Assembly: GCF_000967245.1 (NCBI RefSeq)
Contig: NZ_KQ033878.1
Span: 62,001 to 126,000, forward strand
Reading direction: 5' to 3'
Length of the DNA: 64,000 nucleotides
DNA from: Bombilactobacillus mellis
Lineage (GTDB): Bacteria > Bacillota > Bacilli > Lactobacillales > Lactobacillaceae
This document shows positions 44,691-54,345 of the stretch, one piece after another. The stretch's first letter is position 1. Each line of letters begins with the position of its first letter. The position numbers and the translations under genes were made by a program. The notes under the pieces were generated by a model, which worked only from the letters and a program-made list of their open reading frames with translations, was not told the origin of the DNA and did not search any database.

Positions 44691-44754
44691 CTATGATAGT
44701 TATAAATTCTAACTAGTGACTATAATTTTATCATAATAACTAAGGAGAAATAAT

Positions 44755-45420
44755 GTGTCAAATTTATTCCATAAGCGCTCAACCCGTAGTCATGTTTATT
44801 ATATTACCAATGAAATTTTTAGTGCAGTTACCCATGGTATTGGCCTTATTCTAGCAATCATCGGCACTATTTTGATCTTAGTCAAGGCTATTCGCCAAAC
44901 TTCTCCCACCAAAACTAATTTAATAGCCTATACGATTTATGGTAGCACTTTAATTTTCTTATATCTTTGTTCTACCTTATTTCATAGTCTTTATTTTACT
45001 AAAGCCCGACACGTTTTCCAAATTTTGGACCATAGCTCAATTTTTCTCCTGATTGCCGGCACTTATACTCCTTTTTGTCTACTCGGCGTTGCCGGAAAAC
45101 AAGGTTGGATTTTATTGAGTGTTATCTGGTTGATTACTATTGCTGGTATTGTTTACAAAATTTTTAATATTGGCCATCATCCTTTTATCGATACTTTTTT
45201 ATATGTTTTCATGGGGTGGATGGTTGTGCTCATTATGAAGCCGCTGCAACTTAAAATTGGCGAAAAGGGTATTCTCTTACTTTTAGCAGGCGGAATCGCT
45301 TTTACCGTGGGTGCTTTAATTTATACAATGCAAGGCATTAAATATATTCATGTAATTTGGCATATTTTTGTTATGATTGGGACGATTTTGATGTTTTTAG
45401 CAGCCTATTTTTATTTATAA
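44755..45420 (+). CDS. Hemolysin III family (PAQR/TrhA) membrane protein
   Basis: A 221-residue protein with seven predicted membrane helices, related to adiponectin and progesterone receptors. FSAVTHGIGLIL near residue 25 carries the first family His, and STLFHSLYFT and HVIWHIFVM carry the others that form the metal site. In B. subtilis the homologue influences membrane fluidity, so the name hemolysin is historical. GTG at 44755 follows AAGGAG; an ATG two bases earlier is out of frame. Its 3' end overlaps folA by 10 bp on the opposite strand. Confidence 0.93.
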   Translation: MSNLFHKRSTRSHVYYITNEIFSAVTHGIGLILAIIGTILILVKAIRQTSPTKTNLIAYTIYGSTLIFLYLCSTLFHSLYFTKARHVFQILDHSSIFLLIAGTYTPFCLLGVAGKQGWILLSVIWLITIAGIVYKIFNIGHHPFIDTFLYVFMGWMVVLIMKPLQLKIGEKGILLLLAGGIAFTVGALIYTMQGIKYIHVIWHIFVMIGTILMFLAAYFYL

Positions 45421-45899
45421 CGTTGATAAACTAAAAACTCATGCGGCCACGGATTTTGGGAATTGACCTCTCCTTGACGCCGAGAAATCAGCTGAAAGTC
45501 CTGATAGTCAAGTGGCGGCATGTAGACATCGCCGACAAATTGATGCGCAATTTTAGTAACATACAGATAATCAACTTCTGCTCGTAATTGAGCAAACACG
45601 TTACTGCCGCCAATAACAAAAATTTTTTTTGAAGTGGCAGCTAATTGTAAAAGTTCCGCTTTACTATAAATCATTTGCACGTGTGGTAAGTGTAAATTAT
45701 GGTCATGACTTAATACAATATTTTGCCGCTGCGGTAGAGCTCCGTGCGGTAAACTGGTAAAAGTTCGATGGCCCATGACAATGGTCTGCTGCCAAGTTAC
45801 GCTTTTAAAATAATGTAAATCATTAGGCAAGTGCCAAGGCAAATGGCCTTGATTGCCAATTAAATGCCGTTGATCTTCGGCCCATAAAAATGCTAACAT
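45411..45899 (-). CDS. folA: Dihydrofolate reductase
   Basis: A 162-residue NADPH-dependent enzyme that reduces dihydrofolate for thymidylate synthesis. It starts MLAFLWAEDQRHLIGNQG and continues HLPWHLPNDLHYFKSVT with the acidic residue (Asp27 equivalent). VMGHRTFTSLP and FVIGGSNVFAQL are the cofactor motifs. No thyA is adjacent. Convergent overlap with trhA means neither gene has a dedicated terminator here. Confidence 0.96.
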   Translation of the reverse strand: MLAFLWAEDQRHLIGNQGHLPWHLPNDLHYFKSVTWQQTIVMGHRTFTSLPHGALPQRQNIVLSHDHNLHLPHVQMIYSKAELLQLAATSKKIFVIGGSNVFAQLRAEVDYLYVTKIAHQFVGDVYMPPLDYQDFQLISRRQGEVNSQNPWPHEFLVYQRYK

Positions 45900-45907
45900 C
45901 TTTTCTC

Positions 45908-47800
45908 CTACTCTTCTTTTTCAGCTAATTGCGTCCAGCGTTCAACTTTTTGATCAATTTGCTTTTTTAATTGATCCAATTCCTGCTGTTGCTGCAAAAG
46001 CTGCTCATAGTTATTATTGGTTTGACTCATTGTTTGTTCCAGAGCCTTTTTCTGCTGTTCTAAAGCATCTATTTGCGGTTCTAATTTTGTTAATTCTAAT
46101 TTTTCTGTATAGGTTAATTTAGAGCTGGGAGTAGAATGATGCTGTTGTTTAACAGAATTTTTCGGACGCGTAGTTTTCTCGGTAGCTTTCTGTGAGCGGG
46201 ATTTTTGTTGTAAAAATTCTGAATAAGTCCCCCAATAACGCTCCACTTGACCTTGGCCTTCAAACACCAGCAGATCATCTGTAATTTTATCTAAAAAGTA
46301 ACGGTCATGGGAAACGGCTACAACCGTGCCTGCAAAATCTAATAAATAATCTTCCAAGATTGTCATGGTTTCAATATCAAGATTATTAGTGGGCTCATCT
46401 AACAAGAGCACATTGGGGCGCTGGATCAATATCGCCAGTAAATATAAGCGCCTTTTTTCTCCTCCGGAAAGATCCCGAATAAAGGCTCCTTGCTGTTGGG
46501 GAGTAAAGAGAAATCTTTCCAATAATTGCGAAGCCGACAGGCTTTCGCCTTCAGCATTTTCTACATTTTGACCAATAGCTTCCAGATAAGAAATAACTCG
46601 TTTATCGGCCGCCATATTTTCAACATGTTGCGTATAATACCCTAAGCGCACGGTTTGTCCGACCGCTAGTTTACCGCTGCTTAGTTGTTGTTTTTGCGCT
46701 AAAATATTCAAAAAAGTTGTTTTTCCGGCCCCATTAGCACCGATTATTCCTAAATGTTCTCCAGAATTAATCCGCAAATTTAATTTTTGCAGTAAAATTT
46801 GTTGTCCAAAACTGAGAGCGGCATCCTGTAGTTCAAAAACATCTTTACCCAGACGCTGCTGTTTGAGATCGATGGTTAATTTTTGATTAGAATCTAAGTT
46901 TGAAGTCCGTATTTGTTGACTGAGTTTTTGAAAACGGGCAACGCGGGCATTTTGCTTCGTTCCCCGAGCTTGGACACCAGCGCGCATCCATTTCAATTCA
47001 TGACGATAAAGATTTCTTTGATGTTGACGAGTTGCCTCCCAAGCGGCTTCATTTTTAGCTTTTTGAGCCACATAGGCCTCATAGTTTCCGGAATATTCGG
47101 TGACTTGCTGGCGATTGATTTCTAAAATACGATTAGCTACTGTGTTTAGAAAATAACGATCGTGAGTTACAAAAATTACAGCACCGCGATAATTCTTCAG
47201 AAAAGTTTCCAACCAACTGATAGCATCTTCATCTAAATGATTAGTTGGTTCATCCAAAATTAATAAATCAGCGGTTGAAACTAGTACTTGTGCCAAGGCC
47301 ACCCGCCGCTGTTGGCCGCCGGATAACTGGCCAATAGTCTGATTAAAATCCTTAATTCCTAATTTGGTCAAAATAGTTTCCACACTAGCCTGAAATTCCC
47401 AGCCGTCAATACGATCCATATCTTCTTGAGCTTGAAAGAACCTTTTTGCTACCTGCGTATCTTCCGGCTGGCGCGAATACTGGTTTAAAACTTGTTCATA
47501 GCGGCGCACTGTTACATATAAGGGTTCTTCCCCTTGTAAAATAGCTTCAATAACAGTCAATGACTTATCAAATTGCGGTGTTTGCCGTAAGTAGCTAATT
47601 TGATAATCATGAGGATGTTCAATCACTTTTTGCCGCAATAACTGCTGATCAATTAACGAATTTAACAGAGTGGTCTTGCCCACACCATTTAAACCAATTA
47701 AACCAATCCGATCAGCCGTATTAATTTTAAAAGAAACATCCTGATACAAAGTCCGTGCTCCGACACTTTGTTGAAGCTTATTGACACTTAAAGTTTTCAT
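45908..47800 (-). CDS. ABC-F family ATPase (Uup/YheS-like)
   Basis: A 630-residue soluble protein with two ABC domains and no membrane part, so it acts on ribosomes rather than as a transporter. The Walker A motifs are GLNGVGKTT and GANGAGKTT, the signatures LSGGQQRR and LSGGEKRR, and the Walker B motifs LLILDEPTNHLD and VLLLDEPTNNLD. A linker of about 80 residues with basic helices lies between. From about 545 a coiled coil (LEQQKKALEQTMSQTNN) forms the Uup-like C-terminal domain. ATG at 47800 is chosen; an in-frame GTG lies 12 bases upstream. It follows cca. Confidence 0.9.
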   Translation of the reverse strand: MKTLSVNKLQQSVGARTLYQDVSFKINTADRIGLIGLNGVGKTTLLNSLIDQQLLRQKVIEHPHDYQISYLRQTPQFDKSLTVIEAILQGEEPLYVTVRRYEQVLNQYSRQPEDTQVAKRFFQAQEDMDRIDGWEFQASVETILTKLGIKDFNQTIGQLSGGQQRRVALAQVLVSTADLLILDEPTNHLDEDAISWLETFLKNYRGAVIFVTHDRYFLNTVANRILEINRQQVTEYSGNYEAYVAQKAKNEAAWEATRQHQRNLYRHELKWMRAGVQARGTKQNARVARFQKLSQQIRTSNLDSNQKLTIDLKQQRLGKDVFELQDAALSFGQQILLQKLNLRINSGEHLGIIGANGAGKTTFLNILAQKQQLSSGKLAVGQTVRLGYYTQHVENMAADKRVISYLEAIGQNVENAEGESLSASQLLERFLFTPQQQGAFIRDLSGGEKRRLYLLAILIQRPNVLLLDEPTNNLDIETMTILEDYLLDFAGTVVAVSHDRYFLDKITDDLLVFEGQGQVERYWGTYSEFLQQKSRSQKATEKTTRPKNSVKQQHHSTPSSKLTYTEKLELTKLEPQIDALEQQKKALEQTMSQTNNNYEQLLQQQQELDQLKKQIDQKVERWTQLAEKEE

Positions 47801-47801
47801 A

Positions 47802-49001
47802 TTATCTATCACTCAAATTATTATTTTTTAAATAGTTGACAATGGTTTGATAGTCGTTAACTAACTGACCGGCAACAATTGCCTGCTGGATCTGTTTTAA
47901 ATATTGACCAATTTGTGGTCCTGGAGATAAATTTAATACTTGCATAATCTGTTGTCCATTAATTGCTAATTGTTGAGGCGACTTTAATGGTAAGTCTTGA
48001 TATTGTTCGATCAGTTGCTCAGCCAACTCCTGTTGGCAAGTTAAGCGTAAAACTTGAGCCGCGATTGCAGTTGCTGCTTGACCGGCAATATATAATTGCC
48101 AGTTGGATTCTTGATAATTATTTAAGAGCTCAATTGCCGCCTGGGCCAATTTAATATTATTATTGGCAACTTTCCACTGCCGTAAAAATGGCCGCACTTG
48201 AGCACGCTTCAGCTTACCTAAGTAGGTTAAAAAACTCCAAACAGTAGCCTCATCTGTGATTTGGCCGGCGGCAAACTGTAAAATTTTTGGAAAATCATAA
48301 GTCGCCAAACCGGGACAAAAACGATATAACTGGGTTTGATATAAAGAAATCAGGCCGGCTTGACGATTACAACCCTCCATTAATTTAATAAATTCTTCGC
48401 GAATACGCTCAGTTGCAATATGGGACAATAAAGCTGCATTGGTTTTAATCCCAGCTAAAGTCTGCTTTTCAATGGTAAAGTTCAGCTGGGCTTGAAAGCG
48501 CACAGCCCGCAACATTCTTAAAGCATCTTCATGAAAACGATCTGCAGCTACACCGACAGCTCTAATTTGCCGCTGCTGTAAATCAGCCATTCCGGCAAAT
48601 AGATCAATAATTTCTCCCTGGGCGTTCATCGCTAAAGCATTGATAGTAAAATCACGGCGTTTTAAGTCTTCTTTTAAGGAACGAACAAACTCCACCTTAT
48701 CCGGACGGCGATAATCCTGGTAGCCGGATTCAGTACGAAAGGTCGTAATTTCATAAGCTTTTTTTTGATAAATTACTGTTACTGTGCCGTGCTCAATACC
48801 TGTGTCAATCGTCTGGGGAAAAATTTGTTTAATTTCCTGCGGGTAAGCACTAGTTGCTAGATCCACATCATGTAAGGGCCGTTGTAATAACGTATCACGG
48901 ACACAGCCACCTACAAAATAAACTTCAAAACCGGCTTGATTAATCCGTTCTAAAACGGGCACTGCAGCTTGCAGTTGTTGAGGCCAGTGCTCAATTCTCA
49001 T
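47802..49001 (-). CDS. cca: CCA tRNA nucleotidyltransferase
   Basis: A 399-residue class II nucleotidyltransferase adding CCA to tRNA 3' ends. The GGCVRD loop and HDVDLATSAYP give the catalytic acidic pair, followed by VEFVRSLKEDLKRRDFTINA and EDALRMLRAVRF. The C-terminal neck and tail are Gln-rich. ATG at 49001 is preceded by AGGTG; the in-frame GTG nine bases upstream overlaps it. The gene overlaps the TPR gene end by 11 bp and its stop abuts the ABC-F start. Confidence 0.94.
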   Translation of the reverse strand: MRIEHWPQQLQAAVPVLERINQAGFEVYFVGGCVRDTLLQRPLHDVDLATSAYPQEIKQIFPQTIDTGIEHGTVTVIYQKKAYEITTFRTESGYQDYRRPDKVEFVRSLKEDLKRRDFTINALAMNAQGEIIDLFAGMADLQQRQIRAVGVAADRFHEDALRMLRAVRFQAQLNFTIEKQTLAGIKTNAALLSHIATERIREEFIKLMEGCNRQAGLISLYQTQLYRFCPGLATYDFPKILQFAAGQITDEATVWSFLTYLGKLKRAQVRPFLRQWKVANNNIKLAQAAIELLNNYQESNWQLYIAGQAATAIAAQVLRLTCQQELAEQLIEQYQDLPLKSPQQLAINGQQIMQVLNLSPGPQIGQYLKQIQQAIVAGQLVNDYQTIVNYLKNNNLSDR

Positions 49002-50262
49002 TCCAATCACCTAATTCTTGCTCAAGTTCAATTATATCTTGGTCATCAGGCACTAGTTGCAAATAACGCTTGACAGCAGTTAGTAATAATTGCTTTTGGG
49101 AACCCTGCCGCAAAATTTGAATTAAATCTTTTAAATAAGCGGCATTATTTTGATAATGCTGATAAACGCTTAACATTTCCTGCAAAGCTTGAGGAATTTG
49201 GTCTAATTCCTCTAAAGAACGCGCCAAATTCCAATGATACAAAGGTTCATCATTCAATTGTTCTTTATGTTCAGTTAATAAATCCCGATTATCTTGGTAC
49301 TGCTGGTCTTGCAACAGTAAATTACTACAATCTAAGATCAAATCAGTGTTTTCCTCTACACGCTCAATCCCTTTTTGTAACAGACTCACAGCTTGTGGTA
49401 CATCATTTAATTTCACTGCTGCCTGGGCTGCCAATTGATATAAACGGCTATTAAACGGATCATAGCCTATTCCCAGCTGGGCCTGCTTTAAAGCTGACTG
49501 ATAATCTTTTTGATGTTCCGCAATTTGCACAGCTAAAACATAACCCGGGGAATAATCCGGATTAGAAGCCAACAATTCCGTAATAATTTTTTGAGCAGCC
49601 GGATAGTTTTTTAATTCGACTTCTACGGTTGCGTAATTGGCCAGACTTTCAGCATTCAAACTAGCTAAGGACATTTGCTGATACATAGTTTTTGCCTGTT
49701 CATATTGACCAGCACCGGCATAAACGGCGGCTAAGCGCTGAGTTAAAGAGCAGCCGGAAAATTCCTGATAGCCTTGCTTGATTAATTTTTCATAAAAAGT
49801 GGCCGCCTGCGAATACTTCTTTTCAACAAAATACAGCTCGGCCAACGCAAATTGAATAACCTCTTCATCAGGGGCCAATCTTAAAGCTGTCAATAATTTT
49901 TGTTCACTGACTTCATATAAACCCAGTGTTTGGTATAAATCGGCGCTTACCAGCAGTGCTGATAAATAAGCACTGGAAGTGGGCTGTACCTGATTTAAGA
50001 GGTCAGTTGCACGATCAATTTGATCATCAGAAATTAAAATTTCTGCCAAATTAACTTTTAAAATATCTTCTTGGGGATATTTTTTCAATAAAGATTGATA
50101 TATTTTCTGAGATTCAGTAGTAATACCCGCAGCAGTTAAACTTTCCGCCAAATCGAATAATTCATCGTCGCTATCTTGCTGCAGAGCTTGCTGCACCAAT
50201 TTTTTAGCTTGAGTGAGATCACCGTTTTGGTAGGCTGCTAGTGCTTTTTCAGAAAAGGACAT
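48991..50262 (-). CDS. Tetratricopeptide repeat protein
   Basis: A 423-residue soluble protein made almost entirely of TPR helical pairs, for example AALAAYQNGDLTQAKKL near the start, AYLSALLVSADLYQTLG, LFALAELYF-like units and SRLYQLAAQAAVKLND. TPRs are protein-interaction scaffolds. The partner is unknown. In lactobacilli this gene regularly sits next to hup and cca, as here. ATG at 50262 follows AAAGGAGAG. The leader contains the AAGACTA-N6-TAGTCTT palindrome. Confidence 0.88.
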   Translation of the reverse strand: MSFSEKALAAYQNGDLTQAKKLVQQALQQDSDDELFDLAESLTAAGITTESQKIYQSLLKKYPQEDILKVNLAEILISDDQIDRATDLLNQVQPTSSAYLSALLVSADLYQTLGLYEVSEQKLLTALRLAPDEEVIQFALAELYFVEKKYSQAATFYEKLIKQGYQEFSGCSLTQRLAAVYAGAGQYEQAKTMYQQMSLASLNAESLANYATVEVELKNYPAAQKIITELLASNPDYSPGYVLAVQIAEHQKDYQSALKQAQLGIGYDPFNSRLYQLAAQAAVKLNDVPQAVSLLQKGIERVEENTDLILDCSNLLLQDQQYQDNRDLLTEHKEQLNDEPLYHWNLARSLEELDQIPQALQEMLSVYQHYQNNAAYLKDLIQILRQGSQKQLLLTAVKRYLQLVPDDQDIIELEQELGDWNEN

Positions 50263-50308
50263 AACTACTCTCCTTTGATGCTTTAGATTCACCATAACAC
50301 AATTTCTT

Positions 50309-50328
50309 AAGACTAGCCAAATAGTCTT
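50309..50328. promoter_or_regulatory. Palindrome AAGACTA-N6-TAGTCTT before the TPR gene
   Basis: Perfect 7-base arms and a 6-base spacer are identical in arm sequence and geometry to 8508-8527 upstream of pncB. It lies 24 bases downstream of a TATAAT (50352-50357, minus) that would drive the TPR gene, so a bound protein would block elongation. Alternatively it is an RNA hairpin in the leader. Confidence 0.55.
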
Positions 50329-50351
50329 TGCGCTTTTTAGAAAAAGAGTTA

Positions 50352-50357
50352 ATTATA
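50352..50357 (-). promoter_or_regulatory. -10 element of the TPR-cca-ABC-F operon
   Basis: A perfect TATAAT in CACTATAATTAAC on the minus strand. Its -35 region falls in the T-run of the hup terminator and is poor. Confidence 0.5.
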
Positions 50358-50370
50358 GTGTAATTAAAAA

Positions 50371-50400
50371 AATAGAAACAACGCAAGCGTTGTTTCTATT
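50371..50400 (-). terminator. Terminator of hup
   Basis: AATAGAAACAACGC and GCGTTGTTTCTATT form a perfect 14-bp stem. On minus it is followed by seven T. It lies 25 bp after the hup stop. Confidence 0.92.
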
Positions 50401-50425
50401 CAGATAAATAAATCTTTTAAAAAAA

Positions 50426-50701
50426 TTATTTAACTGCGTCTTTTAATGTCTTACCGGGTTTGAAGGCAGGTACTTTGCTTGCAGGAATAGTAATCTCTGC
50501 ATTAGTTTGGGGGTTACGTCCCTTACGGGCAGCACGATGACGTACTTCAAAGTTACCAAAACCAATTAATTGTACCTTTTCACCCTTGACTAAATCTTCT
50601 TGGATGGTATTAAATACTGCATCAACAGCTGCTGTAGAATCTTTTTTGGTCAAACCAGTTTTTTCTGCAACGCTTTGAATTAATTCTGCTTTATTTGCCA
50701 A
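50426..50701 (-). CDS. hup: DNA-binding protein HU
   Basis: A 91-residue histone-like protein that bends and compacts DNA as a homodimer. It starts [20 protein letters not shown] and contains [28 protein letters not shown] in successive blocks, including the DNA-binding arm, ending [17 protein letters not shown] at 50701 is chosen because GGAGG lies 8 bases upstream and the family normally starts MANKAEL; the GTG at 50710 abuts that site. Monocistronic. Confidence 0.97.
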   Translation of the reverse strand: MANKAELIQSVAEKTGLTKKDSTAAVDAVFNTIQEDLVKGEKVQLIGFGNFEVRHRAARKGRNPQTNAEITIPASKVPAFKPGKTLKDAVK

Positions 50702-50865
50702 TAATTTCACCTCCGGAAAGTAACAAATCCAAATTAATTTACTACTAATAAATTACTAATGACGACTACCAAACCATCATCCTTTTACAAACTATCATAA
50801 CCCGCGCTCTGGAGCAAGGATTATCACTTTTTTTTGAGTCATTTTGCTAAATCTTAAGAAAATCC

Positions 50866-52182
50866 TTATTTACGTTTTCGAGCGATAATTTTAATAGGAG
50901 TGCCGGTGAATTCAAAGGTAGTACGCAATTGGTTAATAAGAAAGCGTTCATAGGAAAAATGAAACAAATCCGGATCATTTACGAAAGCGACAAAAGTTGG
51001 TGGTGCTGTCGCTACTTGAGTTAAATAATATAAACGCAAACGTTTATTCTTCACGATAGGTGCAGGAGCCACTGCCGTCGCCTTGAGCAACAGCTCATTT
51101 AACAATGAAGACTGAATACGGCGGTTTTGATTAACAGTTACTTGCTGAACTAATTCCATAATTTGATCTAGACGCTGATGGTGAAGCGCTGAGACAAAGA
51201 CTATCGGAGCATAATTTAAATACCGAAATTCATCGCGAATATAATCACGAAATTCCTGCATAGTTTTTTGATTTTTATGAGCTACGGCATCCCACTTATT
51301 AACGGCAATAATGACTCCGCGCCCCGCTTCATGAGCCAAACCGGCGACCCGTTTGTCCTGCTCCCGAATTCCTTGGGCGCCGTCTAAAACCATCACGACT
51401 ACATCACTACGATCAATGGAACGCATGGCCCGCATAACGGAATATTTTTCAGTATTTTCATAAACTTTACCCCGTTTTCTGATACCGGCAGTATCAATCA
51501 TCGTATAAGCGGTTTGGTCAGCCCGATTAATAAACTTCGTATCAATTGCATCGCGCGTGGTACCTTCCGCTGCCGAAACTATGACTCTTTTTTCACCTAA
51601 AATGGCATTAACTAAAGAGGACTTGCCCACGTTAGGCCGTCCGATAAAACTAAATTTAATAGTGTCATCAGCTGGTTCATTACCTGCAAGCGGCAATTGG
51701 TTTATCAGCGCATCTAATAAGTCTCCCATTCCTGTTCCGTGAACACCAGAAACTGCATAGGGTTCTCCTAATCCTAAAGCATAAAAATCATAAATATCTT
51801 GACGCTGCTGCAAATTATCAGCCTTATTAACCGCCAAAATCACCGGTTTATGTGACCTAAATAAAATCTTAGCTACTACTTCATCTTCATTAGTAACCCC
51901 TACGCGCGCATCAGTCACCATTACGACTACATCCGCTTCATCAATGGCAATTTCAGCTTGACTCGTGATTTCTTGATTAAGGTTTTGATCATTTAAAGTA
52001 ATACCACCAGTATCAATTAAACTAAACTCTTTTCCTAACCACTCTCCATGGGCATAAATTCGATCTCTAGTTACCCCTGGAGTATCTTCGACAATTGAAA
52101 GCCGTTGGCTAATAATCCGATTAAAAATGGTTGATTTGCCCACATTAGGGCGGCCTACTAGGGCCACAACTGGTAGGGTCAT
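50866..52182 (-). CDS. der: Ribosome biogenesis GTPase Der (EngA)
   Basis: A 438-residue GTPase needed for 50S assembly, with two tandem G domains. The first has [18 protein letters not shown] and NKADN; the second, from about 175, has [23 protein letters not shown] and NKWDAV. The C-terminal KH-like domain ends [13 protein letters not shown]. It lies downstream of rpsA behind a terminator and a 130-bp region. Confidence 0.97.
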   Translation of the reverse strand: MTLPVVALVGRPNVGKSTIFNRIISQRLSIVEDTPGVTRDRIYAHGEWLGKEFSLIDTGGITLNDQNLNQEITSQAEIAIDEADVVVMVTDARVGVTNEDEVVAKILFRSHKPVILAVNKADNLQQRQDIYDFYALGLGEPYAVSGVHGTGMGDLLDALINQLPLAGNEPADDTIKFSFIGRPNVGKSSLVNAILGEKRVIVSAAEGTTRDAIDTKFINRADQTAYTMIDTAGIRKRGKVYENTEKYSVMRAMRSIDRSDVVVMVLDGAQGIREQDKRVAGLAHEAGRGVIIAVNKWDAVAHKNQKTMQEFRDYIRDEFRYLNYAPIVFVSALHHQRLDQIMELVQQVTVNQNRRIQSSLLNELLLKATAVAPAPIVKNKRLRLYYLTQVATAPPTFVAFVNDPDLFHFSYERFLINQLRTTFEFTGTPIKIIARKRK

Positions 52183-52214
52183 ATTTTCACCTTCTTTATT
52201 TAAGATTTAAGCAT

Positions 52215-52247
52215 AAAAAAGGACCGTGACCAATAATTTCACAATCC
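52215..52247 (-). terminator. Terminator after rpsA
   Basis: On the minus strand GGATTGTGA pairs with TCACGGTCC (two G-U pairs) and is followed by six T. It separates rpsA from der, 110 bp beyond the rpsA stop. Confidence 0.7.
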
Positions 52248-52356
52248 CTGAATTTATTATTCGAATACTACGAAAAAACATGATCCTGGTAACGCGCAAT
52301 ATTGTCTTTTATCATTCTAGAACAATAACTCACTGACATCAATTTTTATGAAACAA

Positions 52357-53562
52357 CTACTTCTTTAATTTGTCAGCATCTATCATATCACCTACTGAAA
52401 AGCCGCGTTCTTCATCAGGTAAGCTGTAATCCGTCGGCTCTGCAGTTTGTTCATTTTTTTGTTTTTTGCTGGCATGTGGATTATCAATTAAGGCTTTAAT
52501 CGATAAACCCAGACGATGTTTCTCAGGATCAACATTTAAAACTTTTACTTGCACTTCTTGTCCTACTTTTAAAACATCACTCGGTTTATTAACCCGATCC
52601 CAAGAAATCTGGGAAACATGAATTAAACCTTCCACTCCCGGTAAAACTTCCACGAAAGCGCCAAAATCAGTCAAGCGGCGAATAGTACCCTTAATTTCAT
52701 CACCAACACTGATTTTTTCAGCTACACTCTCCCAAGGGCCTGGTTGAGTAGCTTTGATAGAAAGAGAAATTCGCCCGCGTTCTTTATCAACATCCAAAAC
52801 TTTTACTTTCACGTCTTGACCGGGTTGTAAAACATCTGAAGGCTTATCAATATGCTGATAAGAAATTTGAGAAATGTGGACTAAACCATCAACACCGCCT
52901 AAGTCAATAAAAGCTCCAAAATTAGTTAAACGTGATACTTTAGCTTCAATTACATCACCGGGTAAAATTTTAGCAAACACTTCTGCTTGTTTGGCAGCTT
53001 TTTCTGCAATTGCAATTTCTTTATGAGACAAAACTAAACGATTCTTGGATCGATTAACTTCAATAACCTTTAAGGTCAGTTCCTGACCTACAAAAGGTGT
53101 TAAATCACGTACATAATGATCTGAAATCATAGAAGCCGGAATAAAGCCCCGTAGTCCATCCACATCAACTAATAAACCACTTTTAACAGTACCGGTCACT
53201 TTACCAGTAACAGTTTCATCAGCATCTTTAATTGCATTCATCTTATCATAGGCCTTTTTATTTTCTATACGCCGTTTCGATAAAACAAAGCTGCCATCTT
53301 CTTTATCACTTGCTGAAGGCCGAACCACTAATAATTCTAATTGGTCGCCCACTTTCGCCAAGTCGTGAATATCAGCTTTACGGTCAGAGGTTAATTCTTT
53401 TAAAGGAACTACGCCTTCAACTCCTGAATTGTCAATACCTACAATTAACTGATTATCATCAACTGATAATACCTCGGCATTCACAATATCTCCAATTTGT
53501 ACTTGGTTAAAATCATTCAAAGCCTGCTCCATCGGATTTGCGCTGTTATTATCTTCAGCCAT
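52357..53562 (-). CDS. rpsA: 30S ribosomal protein S1 homologue
   Basis: A 401-residue RNA-binding protein with four S1 domains, at about 21-90, 107-172, 193-262 and 278-347. The last two are the clearest ([21 protein letters not shown] and [22 protein letters not shown], each partly shown). Four domains rather than six is normal for Firmicutes. The tail is acidic. ATG at 53562 follows GAGGAGG. It is the second gene after cmk, as in most Gram-positive genomes. Confidence 0.93.
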   Translation of the reverse strand: MAEDNNSANPMEQALNDFNQVQIGDIVNAEVLSVDDNQLIVGIDNSGVEGVVPLKELTSDRKADIHDLAKVGDQLELLVVRPSASDKEDGSFVLSKRRIENKKAYDKMNAIKDADETVTGKVTGTVKSGLLVDVDGLRGFIPASMISDHYVRDLTPFVGQELTLKVIEVNRSKNRLVLSHKEIAIAEKAAKQAEVFAKILPGDVIEAKVSRLTNFGAFIDLGGVDGLVHISQISYQHIDKPSDVLQPGQDVKVKVLDVDKERGRISLSIKATQPGPWESVAEKISVGDEIKGTIRRLTDFGAFVEVLPGVEGLIHVSQISWDRVNKPSDVLKVGQEVQVKVLNVDPEKHRLGLSIKALIDNPHASKKQKNEQTAEPTDYSLPDEERGFSVGDMIDADKLKK

Positions 53563-53633
53563 TTTTACATCCTCCTCGACATCATTCGAAATCTATCTTA
53601 ATTGAAAAACGCCACAATTACCAGTGGTAATCG

Positions 53634-54299
53634 TCATTTATTTATTTTATTGTTAATAATTTTTAATATTTTTTGTACCACCTGATCGATACTTAAGCTG
53701 GTAGTATCGACTTCGATCGCATCTACGGCCTTTTTTAAAGGCGAAATTGAGCGATGAGAGTCTTTATAATCACGCAGAGATATTTCTTTTTCCAACACTG
53801 CTAACGGTGTTTGAATGTTCCGGGTCAAATTCTCCAAGTACCGGCGATGGGCCCGCTCTTGGACACTGGCAACCAGAAAAATTTTGACATCAGCTGCTGG
53901 TAAAACCGTCGTCCCAATGTCACGTCCATCCATAACTACGTTATTATCAGCGGCAATTTGTTGTTGCTGGCTTACCAAGAACTCTCTTACTTCAGGCAAA
54001 GCTGCCACTTGTGAAACATTATTGCTGATTTGCGGCATTCTAATTTCCGTACTAATATCACGATCACCAACATAAATATATTGTTGGTCTGAATGTATTT
54101 GAAAAGATATGGGATTCTTTTGTAATAGCTGGACAATTGTCGCACCCGCATTATAATCAACCTGCTCTTTTTGCGCCAACCAAGTAGCAGCTCGATACAT
54201 CGCTCCGGTATCGGTATAAATATAATCTAATTTTTTGGCAATTATTTTGGCGATCGTACTCTTGCCAGCAGAAGCAGGCCCATCAATAGCGATCTGCAT
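53634..54299 (-). CDS. cmk: Cytidylate kinase
   Basis: A 221-residue nucleoside monophosphate kinase phosphorylating CMP and dCMP. P-loop GPASAGKSTIAK (about 7-18), DTGAMYRAATW, DGRDIGTTVLPAADVKIFL and RDYKDSHRSISPLKKA are all family markers. It precedes rpsA by 71 bp. Confidence 0.96.
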   Translation of the reverse strand: MQIAIDGPASAGKSTIAKIIAKKLDYIYTDTGAMYRAATWLAQKEQVDYNAGATIVQLLQKNPISFQIHSDQQYIYVGDRDISTEIRMPQISNNVSQVAALPEVREFLVSQQQQIAADNNVVMDGRDIGTTVLPAADVKIFLVASVQERAHRRYLENLTRNIQTPLAVLEKEISLRDYKDSHRSISPLKKAVDAIEVDTTSLSIDQVVQKILKIINNKINK

Positions 54300-54315
54300 T
54301 CAATTCACTCCTAAA

Positions 54316-54342
54316 CAAAAAACAGGTTATCCCTGTTTTTTT
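54316..54342. terminator. Terminator after the LysM gene
   Basis: AAAACAGG and CCTGTTTT pair around a short loop, with A and T runs on both sides. It starts 3 bp past the LysM stop codon and precedes cmk. Confidence 0.8.
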
Positions 54343-54345
54343 TTA

